Positions 57,338 through 64,000 of a stretch of DNA of 64,000 bases are shown here, piece by piece. The stretch is taken from assembly GCA_016716425.1 (NCBI GenBank), contig JADJWJ010000021.1, positions 394,963-458,962 on the forward strand. The letters are read 5' to 3'. The translations under genes were made by a program, and so were the position numbers. The notes under the pieces are model-generated. The model was not told the origin of the DNA. It saw only the letters and a list, made by a program, of their open reading frames with translations, and made no database searches. This DNA comes from Betaproteobacteria bacterium. Its GTDB lineage: Bacteria > Pseudomonadota > Gammaproteobacteria > Burkholderiales > Casimicrobiaceae. Within the stretch, counting starts at the first letter, position 1, and every line of letters starts with the position of its first letter.

Positions 57338-58336
57338 ATGGACGCGCGTACGCGCCGCCTGACCGTCCCGCTCGCCGTCGTCGCGGTGCTGGCCGCCTTT
57401 CCGCTGCTGGCGACCGGCTTCTACCTCGAGTTCACCACCAAGGTGATGATCCTCGCGATCTTCGCGCTGTCGCTCGAGCTCCTCGTCGGCGCCACCGGGC
57501 TCGTGAGCCTCGGCCACGCGGCGTTCTACGGCATCGCCGCGTACGCGGCGGTGCTGCTGTCGCCGAAGTACGCGGCGGCCAGCATCTTCTGGCTGCTGCC
57601 GGCCGCCGTCGTCTGCTCGGCCGCGTACGCGCTCGTCATCGGCGCGCTGTCGCTGCGCACGCGCGGCGTCTACTTCATCATGGTCACGCTGGCCTTCGCG
57701 CAGATGGCCTACTACGTGTTCCACGACACCAAGCTGGGCGGCGGCACCGACGGCATCTACCTCAACGTGAAGCCGTCGGTCGCGATCCTCGGCGTCAAGC
57801 TCCTCGACCTCGGCAAGCCACTGGTCATGTACTACGTCGTGCTGGCCTTCCTGGTGCTCGTGTTCGCGTTCCTCGCGACCCTGCTCGCGAGCCGCTTCGG
57901 CCGCGCGCTGGCCGGCATCCGCAGCAACGAGCAGCGGATGCGCGCCGCGGGGTTCCCGACGTTCTCGTACAAGCTCGCCGCGTTCACCATCGCCGGCGCG
58001 CTGGCCGGCGTCGCCGGATTCCTGGTCGCGGTCAAGGACGGCTTCGTCAACCCGGAGATGCTGTCGTGGCACGAGTCCGGCGCCGTGCTGCTGATGCTGA
58101 TCCTGGGCGGCATCGGGCGGCTGTCCGGCGCGGTGCTCGGCGCGTTCGCGTTCGCGCTGCTGCAGCTCTTCTTCCAGTGGGACGCCGTGTTCGGCCCGGC
58201 CGCGAAGCACTGGCAACTGCTGCTGGGCGGCACGATCATCGCGTGCGTCGCGTTCATGCCGGATGGGCTGATCGGACTGCCCGCTCAGATCCGCGGCTGG
58301 CTCGCGCGGCGGCGTGGTGGAGGCGAGCGTGGCTGA
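57338..58336 (+). CDS. livM: Branched-chain/aromatic ABC transporter permease LivM
   Basis: A 332-residue permease with about nine helices. The N-terminal ATGLVSLGHAAFYGIAAYAA block and GGIGRLSGAVLGAFAF near the ATPase contact are typical. It overlaps livG by eight bases. Start ATG 57338 is preceded by a weak ribosome site. Confidence 0.95.
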   Translation: MDARTRRLTVPLAVVAVLAAFPLLATGFYLEFTTKVMILAIFALSLELLVGATGLVSLGHAAFYGIAAYAAVLLSPKYAAASIFWLLPAAVVCSAAYALVIGALSLRTRGVYFIMVTLAFAQMAYYVFHDTKLGGGTDGIYLNVKPSVAILGVKLLDLGKPLVMYYVVLAFLVLVFAFLATLLASRFGRALAGIRSNEQRMRAAGFPTFSYKLAAFTIAGALAGVAGFLVAVKDGFVNPEMLSWHESGAVLLMLILGGIGRLSGAVLGAFAFALLQLFFQWDAVFGPAAKHWQLLLGGTIIACVAFMPDGLIGLPAQIRGWLARRRGGGERG

Positions 58337-59093
58337 CGAGCGCGCCGCCCTGCTGCGCGCGCGCAGCGTGACGCGCCGCTTCGGCGGGCTCACCGCCGTG
58401 TCCGACGTGTCGCTCGACCTCGCCGAAGGCGAGATCCACGCGGTCATCGGCACCAACGGCGCCGGCAAGTCGACACTGATCAACGTGCTCTCCGGCGAGA
58501 TCGCGATCACCAGCGGCCGCGTCGAGCTGCTGGGCCACGACGTCACGACGTGGTCGCAGCCGCGGCGCGCGCGCAACGGCCTGGGCCGCAGCTACCAGCG
58601 CACGACGATCTTCCCGAAGTTCACGGTGTTCGAGAACTGCCGGCTCGCCGCGCAGGCCGCGTACCCGCAGCCCTGGCGGTGGTGGTCGCCGGCGGTCGCG
58701 TGCCCGGTCAGCGGCGAGGCCGCGCGCGAGGGGCTGGCGAAAGCAGGACTCGCCGACCTCGCGCAGCGCGTGGCCGGCGTGCTGTCGCACGGCCAGAAGC
58801 GGCAGCTCGAGATCGCGATGTGCCTCGCGACGCGGCCGCGCGTGCTGCTGCTCGACGAGCCGTTGGCCGGCATGGGTCCGGAGGAGACCGACCGGATGCT
58901 GGAGCTGCTGGCAGGCATCAAGGCCGGCCACGCGATCCTGCTGGTCGAGCACGACATGGACGCGGTGTTCCGCGTGTCCGACCGCATCACGGTGATGGTC
59001 AACGGCGCGGTGATCGCGAGCGACGTGCCCGCCGCCGTGCGCGCGCACCCGGAAGTGCAGCTCGCGTACCTCGGGGAAGGCGATGAACACTGA
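58329..59093 (+). CDS. livG: Branched-chain/aromatic ABC transporter ATPase LivG
   Basis: A 254-residue ABC ATPase. Walker A GTNGAGKST, the signature-like LSHGQKRQLEIAM (H in place of the usual G of LSGGQ) and Walker B LLLDEPLAGMG are present. The GTG at 58329 is chosen because GGAGG lies five bases upstream; GTG 58314 is an alternative. It overlaps livF by 11 bases. Confidence 0.94.
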   Translation: MADERAALLRARSVTRRFGGLTAVSDVSLDLAEGEIHAVIGTNGAGKSTLINVLSGEIAITSGRVELLGHDVTTWSQPRRARNGLGRSYQRTTIFPKFTVFENCRLAAQAAYPQPWRWWSPAVACPVSGEAAREGLAKAGLADLAQRVAGVLSHGQKRQLEIAMCLATRPRVLLLDEPLAGMGPEETDRMLELLAGIKAGHAILLVEHDMDAVFRVSDRITVMVNGAVIASDVPAAVRAHPEVQLAYLGEGDEH

Positions 59094-59802
59094 CGTCGCC
59101 CTGGTCGCCGTCCGCGACTTGAACGTCCACTACGGCGAAAGCCACGTGTTGCGCGGCGTGTCGCTCGCGATCCGCGCCGGCGAGACGGTGGGCCTGCTCG
59201 GCCGCAACGGCATGGGCAAGACCACGCTGATCCGCACGATCATGGGCCACGTGCGCGCGTCCGGCGGGCAGGTCGACATCCGCGGCGCCGACGGCACGCG
59301 GATGCGCCCCGACCGCGTCGCGCGCGCCGGTGTCGCCTACGTGCCGGAGGGGCGCGCGATCTTCCCCAACCTGTCGGTGCGCGAGAACCTCGCTGTCGCC
59401 GCGCGTCCCGGCGTGTCCGGCCGCGACGACTGGCCGCTCGACCGCATCCTCGCGACGTTCCCGCGCCTGGCCGAGCGCCTCGACCACGGCGGCCAGCAGC
59501 TGTCCGGCGGCGAGCAGCAGATGCTCGCGATCGGGCGCGCGCTCACGACCAACCCCGACCTCCTCATCCTCGACGAGGCGACGGAGGGCCTGGCGCCGCT
59601 GATCGTGCGCGAGATCTGGCGGATCATCGGCGAGATCCGGCAGTCGGGCATCGCGTCGTTGATCGTCGACCGCAACTTCCGCTCGGTGCTCGCGCACAGC
59701 GACCGCGCCATCGTGCTGGAGAAGGGGCGGATCGTGCTGGAGGACACGTCGGCGGCGCTGGTCGCCAACGTCGGGGAGCTGACGGCGCGGTTGGGGGTGT
59801 AG
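59083..59802 (+). CDS. livF: Branched-chain/aromatic ABC transporter ATPase LivF
   Basis: A 239-residue ABC ATPase with Walker A GRNGMGKTT, the intact signature LSGGEQQMLAIGRAL and Walker B LILDEATEGLAP. The Liv family SIVDRNFRSV-like H-loop position is DRNF here: the usual switch histidine is not obvious. Last gene of the transporter operon. Confidence 0.94.
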   Translation: MNTDVALVAVRDLNVHYGESHVLRGVSLAIRAGETVGLLGRNGMGKTTLIRTIMGHVRASGGQVDIRGADGTRMRPDRVARAGVAYVPEGRAIFPNLSVRENLAVAARPGVSGRDDWPLDRILATFPRLAERLDHGGQQLSGGEQQMLAIGRALTTNPDLLILDEATEGLAPLIVREIWRIIGEIRQSGIASLIVDRNFRSVLAHSDRAIVLEKGRIVLEDTSAALVANVGELTARLGV

Positions 59803-59911
59803 GTCGCTGCTCCGGGATGTACAGCGCGGATCCACTTCGATGCGGAGTGGCGCGGTGCTCGAGAATCGTTTGGCGGCAAGAGCGAATGCGAAACATTGCA
59901 CAGTAGTGCCG

Positions 59912-59941
59912 TTGACCGCGTGCATCACGGCGGGCTATGCT
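59912..59941 (+). promoter_or_regulatory. Candidate promoter of the CARDB/RHS gene pair
   Basis: TTGACC (59912-59917), 18 bases, then TATGCT (59936-59941), 77 bases before the ATG at 60018. The gap from livF (59803-60017) is less G+C-rich than the surroundings. A promoter here would mark the start of a separate unit. Confidence 0.5.
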
Positions 59942-60017
59942 CCGCTGCAACAACTCTAATTCGCTTCACCGAGTTCAGGGGAGATTCGAGGTGGACCTCG
60001 ACGGCCGGCCGACGTGC

Positions 60018-61782
60018 ATGCGGCGCATCGCTGCGTGTTTCGTTGCTGCGCTGGCAATGCTTTCCCGCAAGCAGCTCGGGCCAGACCCCGGCGCAGATCC
60101 AATTCACCTATGACGCGGCCGGAAACCTGGTTCAGGCGACGCGCGTCGTCCAGCCGGACCTGACGGTCACGAGTCTCACGGTTGGCGCGATCGGCGTGCA
60201 GACCAGCGGCGCCTACACGATTGCGGTGTCGTTCCAGGTCAACAACGTCGGCACCGGCGAGGCGACCGGCAGCTGGACCGACCGCGGGTATTTGTCGACG
60301 AATGCAACGTTCGAGGACTCGGACGAGGCGCTGGCCGGGTTCAGCACGCGCAGCGTCGCGCTGGGCGCGGGCGCGAGCTACACGGTCAACGCCACCTACA
60401 CGACCGCGGCCACGACGCTGGCTGGAACATACACGCTGCACGTGAAGGCCGACGGCGGCGCGGGCGCCGGCCAGTACGCGCCGACCGGGCCCAACGTCGT
60501 CGCCGAGTTCATCGAAACCAACAATGTGGCATCGACGCCTGTTGTCTTGCCGCCCAAGCTTCCCGATCTGGTCATCGGCAACGCCTCCGTTGGGGCGATT
60601 TCGACCAGCCAGGCGGGTGCCTACAGCCTGCCCGTCACCTTCACGGTCACGAACATCGGTCCGACCAGCGCGCAGCCGAACTTCTACGCGCTGGCATACC
60701 TGTCGGCGGATGGGACGCTGGACAACGCCGACGCGAACCTGGCGGGCTACAAGCTGCGCAGCACCGCGCTGGCGGCAGGGGCGAGCTATACGGTGACGCA
60801 AACGTTCACGACGACGGCGGCCACACTGCCGGGGAACTACACGCTGTTCATGAAGATCGACGGCCGCAGCGCGACGGTTGGTTCGGGCACGAACACCGAC
60901 AGTGGTTTCGTCGTGGAGGGCAACGAGACCAACAATGCGCAGGCCATCGCGCTGACGCTTCCGGCCAAGCCGGACCTGACGGTTACCGGCGCGAGCGTGG
61001 GTGCCATCACGGTGAACCAGGCGGGGGCCTACAGCCTGCCGGTAACGTTCACGGTGACGAACGTCGGCGGGACGACGGCGGCGCCGAACTTCTATGCGCT
61101 GGCATACCTGTCGGCGGATGGGGCGCTGGAAAACGCCGACGCGAACCTGGCGGGCTACAAGCTGCGCAGCACCGCGCTGGCGGCAGGGGCGAGCTATGCG
61201 GTGACGCAAACGTTCACGACGACGGCGGCGACGCTGCCGGGGAACTACACGCTGTTCGTGAAGATCGACGGCCGCAGCGCGACGGTTGGTCCGGGCACGA
61301 ACACCGACGGCGGATTCGTCGTGGAGGGGAACGAGGCCAACAATGCGCAGCCGATTGCGCTGACGCTTCCGGCCAAGCCCGACCTCGCGCTTTCCGGCGT
61401 CAGCATCGGCACCATCGTGACCAACGCCAACGGATCTCGAAGTATCCCCGTGACGTTCACGGTGACGAACGTCGGCGGGACGGCGGCGCAACCGAACTTC
61501 TATGGGCTGGCGTACCTGTCGGCGGATGGGACGCTGGACAACGCCGACGCGAACCTGGCGGGCTACAAGCTGCGCAGCACCGCGCTGGCGGCAGGGGCGA
61601 GCTATACGGTGACGCAAACGTTCACGACGACGGCGGCGACGCTGCCGGGGAACTACACGCTGTTCGTGAAGATCGACGGCCGCAGCGCGACGGTTGGTCC
61701 GGGCACGAACACCGACAGCGGGTTCGTAGCCGAAGCAGGTGAGGTGAACAACGTCGTGGCGATTCCGTTGGTGTTGCCATGA
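60018..61782 (+). CDS. Exported CARDB-repeat protein, apparent frameshift after the signal peptide
   Basis: From the ATG at 60018 a typical signal peptide is read (MRRIAACFVAALAML), but this frame soon runs out. The long frame, open from 59896 and one base on, continues from PASSSGQTPAQIQFTYDAAG at about 60064. Removing one base in GCTTTCCCGC near 60060-60066 joins them. The mature part has four CARDB-type units of exactly 136 residues (starting 60154, 60562, 60970, 61378), each opening PDL and ending in an N-N-pair and PLVLP-like strand. The short FTYDAAGNLVQAT at its start is a single RHS/YD-type motif. CARDB domains are adhesion-like extracellular modules. The stop overlaps the next gene (ATGA). 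Confidence 0.8.
60154..61782 (+). repeat. Four 408-bp (136-codon) in-frame repeats
   Basis: Units start at 60154, 60562, 60970 and 61378. Units 2 to 4 are almost identical at the DNA level over long stretches (for example 60690-60850, 61100-61260 and 61510-61670), while unit 1 is clearly diverged. This points to recent internal duplication or gene conversion. Confidence 0.93.
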
Positions 61783-64000
61783 AGGCGATCCGCGTCAGTT
61801 TCTGGACGGTGCTCGCATCCGCGATGCTTGGCATCGTTGTCCATTCCGAGGACGCCCCTGCCCAACTGACGCCGACGACACCGCTTTGGGCAATGACGCA
61901 GAACCAGAACTACCCGCCGGGATTGTCGCGCTGGCGCGAGGACTGGGCCGACCAGGGCGCGCTGTGCGTGGACTGGGTCGAGTTCGAGAAGGAGAACCCC
62001 GGGTGGGCGGCGAATTGTGCCACGCATGGCTGTTACGTGGTGGTGCCCCCACCGCGGGTGGACGCCTGCGCGATCTGGCTCGACTACGGCTACTCGGGTC
62101 AGAGCATCTATTTCTATTGCAACGAGCTGCGGCCGGGCGGCCCGATTCCCATCTATGATGCCACGGCGGGCCGGTGGTACTGCCAGGCCGAGAATCGCTT
62201 CAAGAACCCCGGCCCTACGTGCGCGGTCGGCAATCCGGTCAACCCGGGATTCCCGAACAAGTTCCAGGTCGAGACGGACCTCGTGCTGCCCGGCGCGCAT
62301 CCGCTGCGCATCGAGCGCACCTACAACAGTTCCGGGAAGGAACAGGGCGCGGCGGTGGGCACGCGCTGGCGCGGCCAGTACTTCCAGGCGCTCGCGCCCA
62401 AGATCGGGCTGCAAATGGCGACCGTCTTTGCCCATCGGCCGGACGGCCGGACTCTGTTCTTCACGCTGATGAAGAACGGTGCAGCGGTGCCGCTGACGCC
62501 GTTCGACGCCGGTGCTGCGTGGCAAACCGACGCCGACACCGACGATCGCCTCACGCGCGTGGTCGACGCCGGCGGTGCGACGCTGGGGTGGCAGTACTAC
62601 GTCGCGAAGTCGGAGGAGACCGAGCACTACGACGCCGCCGGGCGGCTCAGCGCGGTCGTGCATCGGGCCGGCAGCACGCATGCCCTGGCCTACGACGGCA
62701 ACGGGCGGCTGGCGAGCGTGACCGACGCCTTCGGTCGGCAGCTCGCGATGGCGTACGACGCCGGTGGGCGGCTGGCCACGATCACCGATCCCGCGAACCA
62801 CGTCTATCAGTATGCCCACGACGCGACCGGCAACCTGACGGCGGTCACCTTCCCCGGCGGTGGGACACGCACGTACCTGTACAACGAGAGCGCGTTGACC
62901 GGCGGCGCCAATCTACCGGACGTCCTGACCGGCATCGTCGACGAGAACGGCGCACGGTTCGCGAACTTCGGGTACGACAGCAGCCGACGGCCCGTGTTGA
63001 CGGAGCACGCCGGCGGCGCCGATCGGTACACGCTGACCTACAGTGGGGCGTCCGCGACGATCACCGACTCGCGCGGAACGATCCGCACCCACGCGTTCAC
63101 CAACGTCCTGGGGGTCGCCAAACCCGCGTCGATCACGCAGCCGTGTGAGACCTGTGGTGGGGGCAAGACGAGCGCGACCGCCTACGACGCCAACGGCAAC
63201 GCCACCTCGCGCACCGACTTCAACGGCAAGAAGGTCTGCTACGCGTACGACCTCTCGCGCAACCTGGAGACCGCGCGGGTGGAGGGCATCCTGTCCTCGG
63301 AATCGTGCAGTACGGTACTGGCGACCCCGCCGAATCGACCGGACGTGCGCCGCGTCACCACGAGCTGGCACCCGACCTACCGCCTGCCGGCCACGCTCAC
63401 CGAGCCCGCGCCGGGCGGCACGCGCACCACCACGTTCACCTACGACGCGTCCGGCAACCTGACGCAGAAGACCCTCGTTGCGCCGAAGAACGACGGCAGC
63501 GGCGCGACGATGACGCGCACGTGGTCGTGGACATACGGCACGCTGGGGCGCGTGCTCACCGCGACTGATCCGGACGGCCGGGTCACGACCTACGCCTACC
63601 ATGCCGACAACGACGCCGACCCGGGCCGCCGCGGGCAGTTGCAGGCCATCACGAGCCCGGCCGGTCACGTCACGCAGGTGACGGCGTACGATGCGTCCGG
63701 GCGGCCGCGGTCCACCGTCGATCCGAACGGGCTGGTCACGACGCTCACGTTCGACGCGCGCGGCCGCTTGACCGAACGCAACGTCGGCGGCGAAGCGACG
63801 AGCTACGTCTACGACGCGGCGGGCCAGCTCACGGGTGTCGTGCTCCCGGACAATTCGACGCTGACCTACACCTACGACGCCGCGCACCGGCTGACCCGGA
63901 TCGCCGACGGCCTGGGCAACCGGATCGACTACACGCTCGACGCAGCGGGCAACCGGACGCAGGAGCGCGTATACGACCCGGGCGGGACGCTGGCGCGCAG
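61779..64000 (+). CDS. RHS/YD-repeat exported protein, 3' end outside the window
   Basis: An open frame of 740 codons running off the window. A signal peptide (about 1-30) is followed by a cysteine-containing linker, a DUF6531-like segment (about 149-185; GNPVNPGFPNKFQVETDLVL) and, from about residue 280, many YD-type repeats such as YDAAGRL, YDGNGRL, YDAGGRL, HDATGNL, YDASGNL and YDAAGQL. A CETCGG motif lies near residue 456. The repeat core should form a closed shell around a C-terminal variable domain, which is not visible. Coupled to the CARDB gene by ATGA. RHS proteins often act as secreted toxins or surface/adhesion proteins. Confidence 0.9.
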   Translation, partial: MKAIRVSFWTVLASAMLGIVVHSEDAPAQLTPTTPLWAMTQNQNYPPGLSRWREDWADQGALCVDWVEFEKENPGWAANCATHGCYVVVPPPRVDACAIWLDYGYSGQSIYFYCNELRPGGPIPIYDATAGRWYCQAENRFKNPGPTCAVGNPVNPGFPNKFQVETDLVLPGAHPLRIERTYNSSGKEQGAAVGTRWRGQYFQALAPKIGLQMATVFAHRPDGRTLFFTLMKNGAAVPLTPFDAGAAWQTDADTDDRLTRVVDAGGATLGWQYYVAKSEETEHYDAAGRLSAVVHRAGSTHALAYDGNGRLASVTDAFGRQLAMAYDAGGRLATITDPANHVYQYAHDATGNLTAVTFPGGGTRTYLYNESALTGGANLPDVLTGIVDENGARFANFGYDSSRRPVLTEHAGGADRYTLTYSGASATITDSRGTIRTHAFTNVLGVAKPASITQPCETCGGGKTSATAYDANGNATSRTDFNGKKVCYAYDLSRNLETARVEGILSSESCSTVLATPPNRPDVRRVTTSWHPTYRLPATLTEPAPGGTRTTTFTYDASGNLTQKTLVAPKNDGSGATMTRTWSWTYGTLGRVLTATDPDGRVTTYAYHADNDADPGRRGQLQAITSPAGHVTQVTAYDASGRPRSTVDPNGLVTTLTFDARGRLTERNVGGEATSYVYDAAGQLTGVVLPDNSTLTYTYDAAHRLTRIADGLGNRIDYTLDAAGNRTQERVYDPGGTLAR

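Overview
The window is a very G+C-rich, almost fully coding chromosome segment. Gene content and order point to a betaproteobacterium (Burkholderiales, Rhodocyclales or Nitrosomonadales grade). It carries a full dcw cell-wall/division cluster ending in ftsZ-lpxC, the secA-argJ-DUF815-mutT/thiE-yacG-zapD-coaE-pilDCB run, and a BoxR-type aerobic benzoyl-CoA pathway. No rRNA, tRNA, CRISPR array, integrase or transposase gene was recognised.

Layout. 1-14995: ftsI (3' end), murE, murF, mraY, murD, ftsW, murG, murC, murB, ddl, ftsQ, ftsA and ftsZ, mostly joined by 1-8 base start/stop overlaps (murD follows a 2-base gap). 15170-20561: lpxC with its own extended -10 promoter, a 61-residue membrane protein, dciA (DUF721, reverse), an M23 peptidase, a strong terminator and secA. 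20770-31882: argJ framed by REP-like inverted repeats, a DUF815 ATPase, a Nudix-ThiE fusion, yacG, an exported protein, zapD, coaE and pilD-pilC-pilB. 32000-35642: corB-like, ypjD and ffh, the same neighbourhood as in E. coli. 37432-39446: the rpsP-rimM-trmD-rplS operon with promoter and terminator. 39681-46016: a J-like/RDD/TPR-like membrane protein, rfaE2, then dolP, diaA, yraN and lpoA divergent from rsmI, the E. coli yraL-yraP order. 45994-59802: an aromatic catabolism island with a MaoC-like protein, boxA, boxB, boxC, boxR, bclA, an alpha/beta hydrolase and a five-gene Liv-type ABC transporter. 60018-64000: an exported protein of four 136-residue CARDB repeats, translationally coupled to an exported RHS/YD-repeat protein that runs off the window.

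How the parts work together. The first block makes and flips lipid II and builds the FtsQ/A/Z division machinery. The box island should take up an aromatic acid (Liv transporter), activate it to benzoyl-CoA (BclA), epoxidise it (BoxA/BoxB) and open the ring (BoxC). BoxR probably controls two divergent promoters that each carry TGCA-N6-TGCA-like operators. boxD is not in the window.

Most unusual features: (i) three tandem arrays (periods 78, 60 and 81 bp, all multiples of three) of what looks like one GGGGCGGCCC-cored intergenic repeat family, one of which extends the ddl reading frame by about 110 codons; (ii) a 281-base tract with only two A/T bases between the MaoC-like gene and boxA, possibly an assembly artefact; (iii) the CARDB/RHS gene pair, whose first gene seems to have a frameshift right after its signal peptide; (iv) the J-like/RDD fusion with a degenerate HPD motif; (v) box operators readable directly from the sequence.
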